From positions 247,368,124 to 247,432,123 of the forward strand of contig NC_061514.1 of assembly GCF_022539505.1 (NCBI RefSeq): DNA of 64,000 nt. Reading direction: 5' to 3'. Every line of letters starts with the position of its first letter. Positions within the stretch are counted from its first letter, which is position 1. Below the pieces are notes generated by a model. It worked only from the letters and a program-made list of their open reading frames with translations. It made no database searches and was not told where the DNA came from. Position numbers and translations under genes: made by a program. Below, piece after piece: positions 22,221 through 33,963 of the stretch. Origin of the DNA: Lolium rigidum (Eukaryota; Streptophyta; Magnoliopsida; Poales; Poaceae).

Positions 22221-23870
22221 TGATGTCTACGGGTGCTTCTATTCTTGTAGACAGTGTTGGGCCTCCAAGAGCAGAGGTTTGTAGAACAGCAGCAAGTTTC
22301 CCTTAAGTGGATCACCCAAGGTTTATCGAACTCAGGGAGGAAGAGGTGAAAGATATCCCTCTCATGCAACCCTGCAACAACAAAGCAAGAAGTCTCTTGT
22401 GTCCCCAACACACCTAATAGGTGCACTAGTTCGGCGAAGAGATAGTGAAATACATGTGGTATAAATAAGTATGAGCAGTAGTAACGCAGCAGTAGTAACG
22501 CAAGAAACAAGAAACAAGCGATAGCGTATTTAGGAACAAGACCTAGGGATTAGACTTTCACTAGTGGACACTCTCAACTTTGATCACATAACAGAATAGA
22601 TAAATGCATACTCTACACTCTTTTGTTGGATGATGAACACCATTGCGTAGGATTACACGAACCCTCAATGCCGTAGTTAACAAGCTCCACAATTCAATGT
22701 TCATATTTAAATAGCCTTAGAGTGCATGAAAGATCAACACGACTAAACCAAGTACTAACACAGCATGCACACTGTCACCTTCACACTATGTAGGAGGAAT
22801 AGATCACATCAATACCATCATAGCAATAGTTAACTTCATAATCTACAAGAGATCACAATCATAGCCTACACCAAGTACTAACACAGATGCACACACTGTC
22901 ACCATTACACCGTGCAGGAGGAATAAAACTACTTTAATAACATCACTAGAGTAGCACATAGATAAATTCTGATACAAAACACATTGCAATCATAAAGAGA
23001 TATAAATAAGCACTTCACTATGCCATTCATAACAGTGAATAAGTATTCTGTGAAATATAGCCTAAGAGACCCACACGGTGCACACACCGTCACCTTTACA
23101 CACATGGGACAAGGAGTCTCCGGAGATCACATAAGTAAAACCCACTTGACTAGCATAATGACATCTAGATTACAAGCATCATCATATGAATCTCAATCAT
23201 GTAAGGCAGCTCATGAGATTATTGTATTGAAGTACATAGGAGAGAGATTAACCACATAGCTACCTGCGACAGCCCCGAGCCTCGATGGAGAACTACTCCC
23301 TCCTCATGGGAGACAGCAGCGTTGATGAAGATGACGGTGGTGTCGATGGAGGAGCCTTCCGGGGCACTTCCCGTCCCGGCGGCGTGCCGGAACGCAGACT
23401 CCCGTCCCCCGCATCTTGGCTTCGCGATGGCGGCGGCTCTTGAAGGTTTCTCGTACCGTGGCTTTTCCGTATCGAGGTTTTAGGTCCAGGGGCTTCTTAT
23501 AGGCGAAGAGGCGGCGTCGGAGGGTCAACGAGGCGGCGACACCATAGGGGGGCGCGGGCCACCCCCAGGCCGCGCCGGCCTATGGTCTGGTGGGCCTGTG
23601 CCCCCTCTCTGGCGGTTCTCGTGTGTTCTGGATGCTTCCGGGCAAAATAGGAACCTCGGCGTTGATTTCGTCCAATTCCGAGAATATTTCGTTACTAGGA
23701 TTTCTGAAACCAAAAACAGCAGAAAACGAGAACTGGCACTTCGACATCTTGTTAATAGGTTAGTTCCAGAAAATGCATAAATATGACATATAATGTGTAT
23801 AAAACATGTAGATATCATCAATAATGTGGCATGGAACACAAGAAATTATCGATACGTCGGAGACGTATCA
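22221..23870 (-). mobile_element. LTR of TGATACG family, mosaic subtype (minus strand)
   Basis: On the minus strand this runs from TGATACGTCTCCGACG at 23870 to ...CGTAGACATCA at 22221 (1650 bp). The first 500 bases match the other TGATACG LTRs. The distal half does not: it has a CCTCTGCTCTTGGAGGCCCAA end and repeated GGTGACAGTGTGTGC-like blocks. This is a third LTR subtype with the family's head. A PPT follows at 23871. The other LTR is missing. Confidence 0.75.
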
Positions 23871-25312
23871 GCATCCCCAAGCTTAGTTCTGCTCGTCCCG
23901 AGCAGGTAAACGATAACAAAGATAATTTCTGGAGTGACATGCCATCATAACCTTGATCATACTATTTGTAAACATATGTAATGAATGCAGCGATCAAAAC
24001 AATGGTAATGACATGAGTAAACAAGTGAATCATAAAGCAAAGACTTTTCATGAATAGTACTTCAAGACAAGCATCAATAAGTCTTGCATAAGAGTTAACT
24101 CATAAAGCAATAAATCAAAGTAAAGGTATTGAAGCAACACAAAGGAAGATTAAGTTTCAGCGGTTGCTTTCAACTTATAACATGTGTATCTCATGGATAA
24201 TTGTCAACATAGAGTAATATGACAAGTGCAATATGCAAGTATGTAGGAATCAATGCACAGTTCACACAAGTGTTTGCTTCTTGAGGTGGAGAGAGATAGG
24301 TGAACTGACTCAACATAAAAGTAAAAAGAAAGGTCCTTCAAAGAGGAAAGCATCGATTGCTATATTTGTGCTAGAGCTTTTATTTTGAAAACATGAAACA
24401 ATTTTGTCAACGGTAGTAATAAAGCATATGAGTTATGTAAATTATATCTTACAAGTTGCAAGCCTCATGCATAGTATACTAATAGTGCCCGCACCTTGTC
24501 CTAATTAGCTTGGACTACCGGATCATCGCAATACACATGTTTTAACCAAGTGTCACGATGGGGTACCTCCATGCCGCCTGTACAAAGGTCTAAGGAGAAA
24601 GCTCGCATTTTGGATTTCTCGCTTTTGATTATTCTCAACTTAGACATCCATACCGGGACAACATGGACAACGTGATAATGGACTCCTCTTAAATGCATAA
24701 GCATGTGGCAACAATTATTATTCTCATATGAGATTGAGGATATATGTCCAAAATCGAAACTTCCACCATGAATCATGGCTTTAGTTAGCGGCCCAATGTT
24801 CTTCTCTAACAATATGTATGCTCCAACCATAAAGGTGGTAGATCCTCTTACTTCGGACAAGACGGACATGCATAGCAACTCACATGATATTCAACAAAGA
24901 ATAGTTGATGGCGTCCCCGTAAACATGGTTATCGCACAACAAGCAACTTAATAAGAGATAAAGTGCATAAGTACATATTCAATACCACAATAGTTTTTAA
25001 GCTATTTGTCCCATGAGCTATATATTGCAAAGGTGAATGATGGAAATTTTTAAAGGTAGCACTCAAGCAATTTACTTTGGAATGGCGGAGAAATACCATG
25101 TAGTAGGTAGGTATGGTGGACACAAATGGCATAGTGGTTGGCTCAAGGATTTTGGATGCATGAGAAGTATTCCCTCTCGATACAAGGCTTAGGCTAGCAA
25201 GGTTATTTGAAACAAACACAAGGATGAACCGGTGCAGCAAAACTCACATAAAAGACATATTGTAAACATTATAAGACTCTACACCGTCTTCCTTGTTGTT
25301 CAAAACTCAATA
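23871..25312 (-). other. PPT and 3' UTR of minus-strand TGATACG element, cut by gap
   Basis: The minus strand shows TAAGCTTGGGGATGC directly before the LTR and the stem CTGCTCG/CGAGCAG with loop GGA (23889-23905). The rest parallels 55762-57200 closely. It is non-coding; the internal region is lost in the gap at 25313. Confidence 0.8.
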
Positions 25313-25412
25313 NNNNNNNNNNNNNNNNNNNNNNNNNNNNNNNNNNNNNNNNNNNNNNNNNNNNNNNNNNNNNNNNNNNNNNNNNNNNNNNNNNNNNNNN
25401 NNNNNNNNNNNN
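25313..25412. other. Assembly gap (100 N)
   Basis: 100 Ns inside a Gypsy 3' UTR. The sequence on the right is unrelated to the expected continuation seen at 57204, so the joined flanks may not be neighbours. Confidence 0.99.
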
Positions 25413-26223
25413 TCGACAATCTTGCCGCACTAGCGACACTAAATTGCCACCCAAGATATGCAAACAACATATTTGCCTTCGTGGAAATGTTGCCCACCAT
25501 GTTTTTCGAGGATGTTGCTCCGACCAACTGATGGATTTCTCCTAGGAAGTCTAGACCCACCACATGGGTTCAGGTGGAACACCATGCTGATGAGTGCATT
25601 TTGTGAGTGTTTTTACCCCTTTATTTTACATAGGTATCCATGTGTAGCAATAGGATTTTGTTGTTTCACTGCGCTTGCGCACATCTTTTATGTTTGTTTC
25701 AGCAAGATCTCAAAATAATAAGGCAATGATGAAACTATCAATAAAAACTATCCCTCTATGGTATTTTGACGTGATAAAAGTCATCTAAACACTTAACCAC
25801 CCACCTGGGCCAAAGGAGGACGCGAGGAGAAACTCCAGAATGTTTAGCGAGCATTGGTATGGGGAGACCCCGCCTGTATCGTCCACCCGTAAGCGGTGCC
25901 ATGAGCTTTGCCTTGTCAAATACTTTCACCTCGCGTAGACGGAAGGGAGATCCAACATTCACAGTCGCCGCAAACACTGAAGCACCACCTCTGAGAGAGA
26001 TCTAGAGGAGGAACTTGGGAGAAGACATAATCCGGGCAGCTACACGGATCGTTGGATGACAAGGCATCATCCCCTCATCATCACCATCATCAATCCCTTT
26101 CTTATTCAACCCATAGTTGTGATATCAATTGCTATTGTGGATTTGTATTTGAATTCATACCATTACCTTTATTCCATCCACAAGATTATGATGATGTTTT
26201 TGATTGCTTCCATGTGTGAGTAG
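25413..26223. other. Unassigned sequence
   Basis: No ORF with recognisable homology. The stretch around 25795-26015 (CCACCTGGGCC... to ...GAGAGAGATCTAG) is GC-rich and the remainder AT-rich. A CATCATCACCATCATCAA tract at about 26078 resembles LTR leader sequence. I could not define element ends. Confidence 0.3.
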
Positions 26224-26746
26224 TGAAAGGACATCTCTCCATAATTATGGTTTTGTGTGTTTGATGACAACATGTGTGATAATATAATGTGGCTTAGTGT
26301 GCAGATATGATCTATAGTATGTTTGAACTGAGAAGAATTAAAAGGGGAGACTCATGTATTGAAAAGGAAGAAGAAAGAAGAAAACTCGAATTTGCTAGGC
26401 CGAAAATTCTCAGAATTTCCGAGCCCAAAATTCGGCTAAGGACTTAAGGTCTGGGCTCACAGTACACCCCCGGAAGTTTGGCCAGACATTTCTGTCGAGG
26501 GGCCGGAAATTCCAGGGGGGGCAAAAATTTGGGCCCGAACCCACACTAGAAATTTCGGCCCTACATTCTGCAACGGCTCGATTAGGTGGGGGGTATAAAT
26601 ACCCCCTTCTTTCCAAGCTCTGGTTGCTCACTCTCTCACAAGTTCATCCACCATTGTTGAGCCACAAGAAAACACAAGATTCACTTGATCTCCTCCTCCT
26701 ACAACCATCCAAAGCTCTTGATCTTTGGAGAATCGAAGGAGAAGAC
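26224..26746 (+). mobile_element. Truncated Copia-like LTR, 5' part
   Basis: The start TGAAAGGACATCTCTCC at 26224 and the GTGTTTGATGACAACATG segment are typical of a grass LTR group. A TATA box (TATAAAT, 26594-26600) sits in a GC-rich core promoter, followed by a leader with CTCACAAGTTCATCCACC. It is cut at 26747 by the insertion of a Gypsy LTR; the continuation is not in the window. Confidence 0.5.
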
Positions 26747-27302
26747 TGTCGAGGGTGCTCCTCGGCAATGCCCACCATGAGGGGCTTAGGGTTGACGGAA
26801 TCCTGAAGGCTAGCACGAGACATCGAATACCAAACAAACGGGGAGAGAGATTTACCTAGGTTCGGGGCCCTCGATGAGGTAAAATCCTTACTTCGTGCTT
26901 GTCTGATCTTGATTATCGAATATATCGGGTTACAATGGGGTAGCCGATAGGCTGCCATGGTCGAGTCGCCGAGAGGCAAGGATTCTAGGGTTTGTGCTCT
27001 AATTGTGGTGGTTCTTCGTACTGTTGATCTGTCCTTCAGCAAGCCCTCTCCTGGCCTTTATATAGCAGGCCAGGTCCCGAGAGTCCCGTCTGAACTCGAC
27101 TAGGTTACAATGAAATCTAATCTAGTCTTTCCTTTAACGATGTCTGCTTGCCTTGTTCATCAAGAATCCATCTTCTGGTCGGTCTCCTTTGTTGGAACCG
27201 ACGTACGGGCCCACCTTGATTATTGGACAATCTTTGTGGGCCCCTAGTTGGGCCAAGGGAGGTAGACTAATGTCGGGTACCCGAAGGGTAATGCCCACAT
27301 CA
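26747..27302 (-). mobile_element. 3' LTR of minus-strand Gypsy element
   Basis: A 556-bp LTR, TGTCGAGGG...CCCACATCA on the plus strand. Orientation is minus: the purine tract CTCGGGGGCTAC is on the minus strand beside 27303, and a minus-strand TATATAAAGG is present near 27055. Preceding bases AAGAC (26742-26746) would be the left half of a duplication. The partner LTR is not in the window; it was removed or displaced at the junction near 37234 or 46128. Confidence 0.7.
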
Positions 27303-28299
27303 GTAGCCCCCGAGTGACTGGCCGAAGTAAAGCTTCGGGCAGGGACTATAATTGCCTTCATCCGAATATCTTTAACTATCGAGGAAAATTGAACCTTCTC
27401 ATTCGCCATGAAGTCGAAATTGCCGGATATCGGGTGCGCGTCCAACGCTCCCGATGGGAGTAGCCCTTGAGTCTAGGGACGAATGTTCGCAACCGTGCGT
27501 AGACTCAAGTTGTACTACTCGAAGATTTTGTTGTCGATGCTTTCTGAACTTCCTTCGTCATTTGATATCTTTCAAAAAGTCTTCAAGTGAAGTCATACAC
27601 TTTGGTTGTACGGAAGGGATAGAAGTAACGAGCCCAGCCTTATTCGATAAATCGATGTTGGTTAACTACTAATGGCAAAACAACGTTACCCTACACAGAA
27701 TCAAGTCCCCGGGCTTGATCCTGGATCTGCTGGAACCTTCGGGTCCGATTTTCTTTGGATTCTCTTCGTTTTTATCGGGTGCACGTCCAGTGCTCCCGAT
27801 GGGAGTAGCCCCCGAGTCTAGGGAGATGCTCGCAACCATGCGTAGTCTCAAGTTAAGCATATTCTGTCGGATTGCCAATTTTAGTTTGAGTGATTTTGTC
27901 ATAAGGAGTCGATAACTTAGATGACATCATCGGTGACGTCGTAACTACAGTAGCGGGTTTGATGCCCACCCCTGTCATGAGCAGTCTGCTTGGGAAATGA
28001 CCGAACATTGCTCTCTATCCGAGGCGTCTCCTCGATTTCCGCGTGTAGTGGAGGTAATAATCTTATGGCTTGCTTTGTTATTTTGACACATGGTGAGCCA
28101 GATCCGTGCCCGATATTTACGGTACGAATCCACCAGTTCGGATCCTAAGAAATTTTCCCTTTATAAAAGGGGGCGCATATTTTACTCTTCTCTCTTCCTG
28201 CCATCCTCTTCTTCTTCCTCCGTTCTTGCAAGTCGCAACTGTTGTGCCCTTACCGCCGCCGCGCCCAAACCACCATAGTTCCCAAAGAAACTCACCAAG
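27303..28299 (-). other. PPT and non-coding 3' internal region with repeated PPT-like units
   Basis: The true PPT is at 27303-27316 (minus CTCGGGGGCTAC). A related unit of about 80 bp occurs at 27431-27511 and 27776-27854, each with the inverted repeat CTCCCGATGGGAG followed by GTAGCCC(C/T)(C/T)GAGTC. On the plus strand a TTATAAAAG box (about 28163) lies 130 bp upstream of the antisense gene at 28300 and could be its promoter. Confidence 0.6.
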
Positions 28300-28830
28300 A
28301 TGGTCAAGAAGAAGGGCGCCGCCGCCGCAGCCAGCGCTGCCATGAGCGCCACTGGCCCCAAGGCCGCCACGGCTGCACCGAAGAAAATTGCGCCAGAAAC
28401 CTCCGCTGCCATTGCCAGAGATGCTCCAGGAGACTGGCCCGCATCCACACTGATGAAGCGCGATGAGAAGAAAGCGCGGAGCCTCGGCCTGATCTCCGAC
28501 AAGGAAGAAGTCGTCCTTCTACCACGTTCAGATTCCCGTCCCAATCCTCCCACCGATTTTACTGTAATGTTCGTTGCGTTCTTGTACAGTGGATTATCCC
28601 TGCTAGCACACGAATTTCTTCGGTGCCTTCTGCTTTCATACGGGATTCAACTTTGGTAGTTGACCCCGAATTATATCCTTCACCTTGCAATCTTCATCAC
28701 CACATGTGAGGCTTTCCTTGGTATTGATCCTCATTGGGGCTTATGGAAAAAGATTTTCTTCGCCAAACGTTACAGTAGCAGCAACGGACCCTTCATCACT
28801 GGCGGAGTTGGTTTTGTTGTCTGAAAAGAA
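28300..28830 (+). pseudogene. Spliced antisense TE gene, N-terminal exon (split by insertion)
   Basis: It starts MVKKKGAAAAASAAM, an Ala/Lys-rich N-terminus, then PASTLMKRDEKKARSLGLIS and FTVMFVAFLYSGLSLLAHEF. It continues past an in-frame TAG (28657) with AFLGIDPHWGLWKKIFFAKR and GGVGFVV, then a TGA (28822) and KEVN. This is the putative gypsy-type transposon (Transposase_28-like) domain known from many grass retroelement ORFs. The next codons resume at 35608 after a complete retrotransposon. It lies on the strand opposite to the host element (26747). Two stops in this exon make it a pseudogene. Confidence 0.75.
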
Positions 28831-28835
28831 GTAAA
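28831..28835. other. Target-site duplication GTAAA (left)
   Basis: GTAAA before the LTR corresponds to CTAAA at 35603-35607, one mismatch. Removing the insertion restores the reading frame of the interrupted gene, which independently confirms the insertion point. Confidence 0.8.
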
Positions 28836-30432
28836 TGATACATCTCAAACGTATCTATAATTTCTTATGTTCCATGCTACTTTTATGATGATACTCACAT
28901 GTTTTATACACACTTTATGTCATTATTATGCATTTTCCGGCACTAACCTATTGACGAGATGCCGAAGAGCCAGTTGCTGTTTTCTGCTGTTTTTTGTTTC
29001 AGAAATCCTACAAAGGAAATATTCTCGGAATTGGACGAAATCAACGCCCAGGGTCTTCTTTTTCCACGGAGCTTCCAGAAGACCGAAGAGCATACAAAGT
29101 GGGGCCACGAGGGCCCGTAACCATAGGGCGGCGCGACCTGCATGGGGCCCGCGCCGGCCTATGGTGTAGGACCCCTGCGCCGCCTCCAACCCTGCCCTTC
29201 CGCCTACTTATAGCCTTCGTCGCGAAAACCCCTGTACCGAGAGCCACGATACGAAAAACCTTCCAGAGACGCCGCCGCCGCCAATCCCATCTCGAGGGAT
29301 TCAGGAGATCGCCTCCGGCACCCTGCCGGAGAGGGGAATCATCTCCCGGAGGACTCTTCATCACCATGATCGCCTCCGGATTGATGTGTGAGTAGTTCAC
29401 CCCTGGACTATGGGTCCATAGCAGTAGCTAGATGGTTGTCTTCTCCTCTTGTGCTATCATGTTAGATCTTGTGAGTTGCCTATCATGATCAAGATCATCT
29501 ATTTGTAATGCTACATGTTGTGTTTGTTGGGATCCGATGAATATGGAATACTATGTCAAGTTGATTATCAATCTATCATATATGTGTTGTTTATGTTCTT
29601 GCATGCTCTCCGTTGCTAGTAGAGGCTCGGCCAAGTTGATACTTGTAACTCCAAGAGGGGGTATTTATGCTCGATAGTGGGTTCATGTCTCCATTGAATG
29701 CGGGGAGTGACGAGCAACCCCTAAGGTTGTGGATGTCTTGTTGCCACTAGGGATAAAACATCAATGCTTTGTCTAAGGATATTTGTGTTGATTACATTAC
29801 GCACCATACTTAATGCAATTGCCCGTTGTTTGCAACTTAATACTCGGAAGGGTGCGGATGCTAACCCGAAGGTGGACTTTTTAGGCATAGATGCATGCCT
29901 GGATAGCGGTCTATGTACTTTGTCGTAATGCCCTAAGTAAAACTCATATTAGTCATCATGATATGTATGTGCATTGTTATGCCCTCTCTATTTGTCAATT
30001 GCCCAACCGTAATTTGTTCACCCAACATGCTATTTCTTATTGGAGAGACACCACTAGTGAACTGTGGACCCCGGTCCATTCTTTTACATCTGAAATACAA
30101 TCAACTGCAATCTCTGTTCTCTGTTGTTCTTCACAAGCAAACATCATTTTCCACACCATACGTTTAATCCTTTGTTTACAGCAAGCCGGTGAGATTGACA
30201 ACCTCACTCTTAAGTTGGGGCAAAGTATTTTGATTGTGTTGTGCAGGTTCCACGTTGGCGCCGAAATCCTTGGTGTTGCACTGCACTACACTCCTCCGCC
30301 AACAACCTTCACGTGGCCTTCATCTCCTACTGGTTCGATAAACCTTGGTTTCTTACTGAGGGAAACTTGCTACTGTACGCATCACACCTTCCACTTGGGG
30401 TTCCCAACGGGCCTGTGCTTTACGCGTCAACA
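28836..30432 (+). repeat. 5' LTR of cargo element
   Basis: TGATACATCTC...TACGCGTCAACA. It has the TATA-like CTACTTATAGCC near 29201 and the CCGGCACCCTGCCGGAGAGG inverted repeat in the leader (about 29316-29335). Confidence 0.9.
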
Positions 30433-30443
30433 AGCTAAATTTC

Positions 30444-30461
30444 TAGCGCCGTTGCCGGGGA
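30444..30461 (+). promoter_or_regulatory. Primer binding site, tRNA-Asp type
   Basis: TAGCGCCGTTGCCGGGGA matches the complement of the 3' end of plant tRNA-Asp with one mismatch (TGGCGCC expected). It is 11 nt after the LTR. tRNA-Asp priming is characteristic of the Athila lineage. Confidence 0.8.
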
Positions 30462-30688
30462 GATCAAGACACGCTGCAAGGGGAGTCTCCTACATCCAAT
30501 ATCTTTACTTTGTTTTTGTCTTGCTTTACTTTATTTTATTTACGTCTTTGTTTGTTCTCTATATCAAAAATACAAAAAAATTAGTTACTTGCTTTAATTT
30601 GTTTACTATCTTGTTTGCGTTCTCCATATTAAAAACACAAAAAAAAAGTTACTTGCATTTACTTTATTTACCTTTTGTTTATTTCATC

Positions 30689-31333
30689 ATGTTTCCTCCT
30701 AAGTTCACTCTGAAAGACATACCGGTAGGACAAGGGTCTATCATTGGAAGAGATAATATAGAAGCATTTTTCACCCATGTTAGTATGGATGAAGATTTTG
30801 AAGATACACCCTTGGTAAAAGTTGCTCCTACTTATGAAAGTGCTACTCGCTGTTTAATACACATGTTGGAAACTAGATTTGTTAATCTCAATCCTATAAT
30901 CCAACATATGTTTCTTACACTCTACGATATGGAAATGGGAGAAAAGAGAAATTTTGTTTTAGATGTCCTTCTTAGAGAATTTGGTGATATAGCTAAAGAA
31001 GCTAGAAAAGTTTTTATTAAGCATAAGAGGCTTGGTCTTTTCATCGATTTTGCAAGAACACTTGAAAAGATGGACATGGATAGAATAAAGTACACTAATA
31101 ATGTTAATGATGGTGGGGAGATTAAAGTACCGATACCTAGTAAGCTCCTAGGAATGCATGAAGCTCTAGAACATAACTATGCTTGGCTTGTTCCTGAAAA
31201 TTTGTTTGATGAGAATAGCAAGCCTAAGAGTAATGAAAAAGGGGCCTCTGAAACTTACATAGATAAGATACAATGCATAGTTAAGAAAACTCCAAACCCC
31301 TCTGTTGATGCTTCATCTCTTGATAATACTTGA
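30689..31333 (+). CDS. Intact 214-aa ORF of unknown function replacing gag-protease
   Basis: It starts MFPPKFTLKDIPVGQGS, close to where gag starts in sister copies, and ends NPSVDASSLDNT, the same final residues as the gag-protease at 39161-41273 (DVDASSLDNT). The middle is probably helical and charged (AKEARKVFIKHKRLGLFIDFA; HEALEHNYAWLVPENLF). There is no zinc knuckle, DSG/DTG protease triad or RT motif. The shared last codons and 3' UTR show that a different coding sequence was joined to the family's 3' end. The same frame is open upstream to 29891 through LTR and primer site, probably by chance. I do not recognise the protein; vaguely similar helical ORFs exist in Triticeae elements from memory. 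Confidence 0.75.
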   Translation: MFPPKFTLKDIPVGQGSIIGRDNIEAFFTHVSMDEDFEDTPLVKVAPTYESATRCLIHMLETRFVNLNPIIQHMFLTLYDMEMGEKRNFVLDVLLREFGDIAKEARKVFIKHKRLGLFIDFARTLEKMDMDRIKYTNNVNDGGEIKVPIPSKLLGMHEALEHNYAWLVPENLFDENSKPKSNEKGASETYIDKIQCIVKKTPNPSVDASSLDNT

Positions 31334-33963
31334 TTCACACTTTCTGCGCCTAGCTGAAAGGCGTTAAAGAAAAAGCGCTTATGGGAGACAACCCATTATT
31401 TTACTTCTGCAATTTTGTTTTTTATTTGAGTCTTGGAAGTTGCTACTACTGTAGCAACCTCTCCTTATCTTTATTTTATTGCATTGTTGTGCCAAGTAAA
31501 GTCTTTGATAGTAGGGTTGATACTATATTTGGATTACTCATAGCAGAAACAGATTTCTTACTGTCACAAAATTGAGAAGCCCCGTTTGTAGGTAACTCAG
31601 AAAAATCTGCCAATTTACATGCGTGATCCTCAGATATGTACGCAACTTTCATTCAATTTGAGCTTTTTCATCTGAGCAAGTTAAGTGCCCCAGAAAAATT
31701 CGTCTTTACGGACTGTTCTGTTTTGACAGATTCTGCCTTTTATTTCGCATTGCCTGTTTTGCTATGTTTGATGGATTTCTTTGTTCCATCAACTTTCAGT
31801 AGCTTTGTGCAATGTCCAGAAGTGTTAAGAATGACTATGTCACCTCTGAATATGTGAATTTTTGATTATGCACTAACCCTATAATGAGTTTGTTTTGAGT
31901 TTGGTGTGGAGGAAGTTTTCAAGGGTCAAGAGAGGAGGATGATACAATATGATCAAGAAGAGTGAAAAGTCTAAGCTTGGGGATGCCCCCGTGGTTCATC
32001 CCTGCATATTTTAAGAAGACCCAAGCATCTAAGCTTGGGGATGCCCAAGGCATCCCTTCTTCATCGACAACTTATCAGGTCACCTCTAGTGAAACTATAT
32101 TTTTATTCCGTCACATCTTATGTGCTTTACTTGGAGCGTCTGTATGTTTTTGTTTTTGTTTGTGTTTGAATAAAATCGGATCCTAGCATTCTTTGTTTGG
32201 GAGAGAGACACGCTCCGCTGTTTCATATGAACACTGGTGTTCTTAGCTATACTTTTAATGTTCATGGCGAAGGTTGAAACTGCTTCGTTCATTGTTGTTT
32301 GGTTGGAAACAGAAAATGCTTCATGTGGTAATTGGTATAATGTCTTGAATAATTTGATACTTGGCAATTGTTGTGCTCAAATAAATCATGTTTAAGCTCT
32401 TGCATCATGTACTTTGCACCCATTAATGAAGAACTACCATAGAGCTTGTTGAAATTTGGTTTGCATGATTGGTCTCTCTAAAGTCTAGATATTTTCTGGT
32501 TAAGGTGTTTGAACAACAAGGAGACAGTATAGAGTCTTATAATGCTTGCAATATATTCTTATGTAAGTTTTGTTGTACCGGTTTATACTTGAGTTTGCTT
32601 CAAACAACCTTGCTAGCCAAGCCTTGTATTGAGAGGGATTTCTTCTCGTGCATCCAAATCCTTGAGCCAAAAACTATGCCATTTGTGTCCACCATACCTA
32701 CCTTCTATGTGGTATTTCTCTTCCATTCCAAAGTAAATTACTTGTGTGCTACCTTTAAAATTTCATTCCTTGTCTTTGCAATATATAGCTCATGGGAAAA
32801 TAGCCTTAAAAACTATTGTGGTATTGAATATGTAGCTTATGTATCTTATTTCTTATAAGTTGCTTGCGGTAACCATGTTTCTAGGGACGCCATCAACTAT
32901 TACACCTTTGTTGAATATCATGTGAGTTGCTATGCATGTTCGTCTTGTCTGAAGTAAGGGTGATTTATCATGATCAAATGGTTTGAGTATGCATATTGTT
33001 AGAGAAGAACATTGGGCCGCTAACTAAAGCCATGAATCATGGTGGAAGTTTCAGTTTGGACATTAATCCTCAATCTCTTATGAGTATATTATCTGTTGTT
33101 GAATGCTTATGCATTAAAGAGGAGTCCATTATCTGTTGTCTATGTTGTCTCGGTATGGATGTCCTAAGTTGAGATTTATCAAAAACGAGAAATCAAATGC
33201 GATCTATCTCCTTGGACCTTTGTACAGGCGACATAGAGGTACCCCTTTGTGACACTTGGTTGAAACATATGTTATGCAATGATAATCCATGTAAATCCAA
33301 GCTAATTAGGACAAGGTGCGAGCACTATTGGTACTCTATGCATGAGGCTTGCAACTAATAGGATATCTTATGCATAACACATATGAATTATTACTACCGT
33401 TGTCAAAATTGTTTCTATGTTTTCAAAATAAAAGCTCTAGCACAAAAATAGTAATCCATGCTTCCCTCTGCGAAGGGCCTATCTTTTACTTTATGTTGAG
33501 TCAGTTTACCTACTTCTTTCTATCTTAGAAGCAAACACTTGTGTCAACTGTGTGCATTGATTCCTACATACTTGCTTATTTGCATTCATCATATTACTTT
33601 GTGTTGACAATTATCCATGAGATATATATCCATGAGATATACATGTTGAAGTTGAAAGCAACTGCTGAAACTTATATCTTCCTTTGTGTTTCTTCAAAGC
33701 TTTCTACTAAGAATCTATTGCTTTATGAGTTAACTCATATGCAAGTCTTATTGATGCTTGTCTTGAAAGTACTATTCATGAAAAGTCTTTGCTATATGAT
33801 TCAGTTGTTTAATCATTGTCTTTACCATTCCTTCGAATCACTGCATTCATCTCATATCCTTACAATAGTATTGATCAAGATTATGATAGCATGTCACTTC
33901 GGAAATTATCTTTGTTATCGTTTACCTACTCGAGGGCGAGTAGGAACTAAGCTTGGGGATGTT
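31334..33963 (+). other. 3' UTR and PPT of cargo element
   Basis: The conserved post-stop module is at 31346-31395. PPT-like TAAGCTTGGGGATGC occurs at about 31973 and 32033. The stem CCTACTCG/CGAGTAGG (33925-33944) and the true PPT AAGCTTGGGGATG abut the LTR at 33964. No ORF is conserved with sister copies. Confidence 0.8.
31346..31395 (+). other. Conserved 50-nt post-stop stem-loop module, copy 2
   Basis: Same arms CGCCT/AGGCG and AAGCGCTT palindrome as at 1901. It has one extra A in the A-rich spacer. It begins 13 nt after the stop. Confidence 0.7.

Noticed and set aside
28300..28659. A host protein-coding gene
   Set aside because: The reading continues past a stop into a known TE protein family, is split by a retrotransposon and lies inside a Gypsy internal region.
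29891..30688. Open frame of 266 codons upstream of the cargo ORF, spanning LTR, primer site and leader
   Set aside because: The same LTR and leader segments are non-coding in sister copies and no promoter could yield an RNA starting before U5 that would make a functional fusion; probably chance openness.
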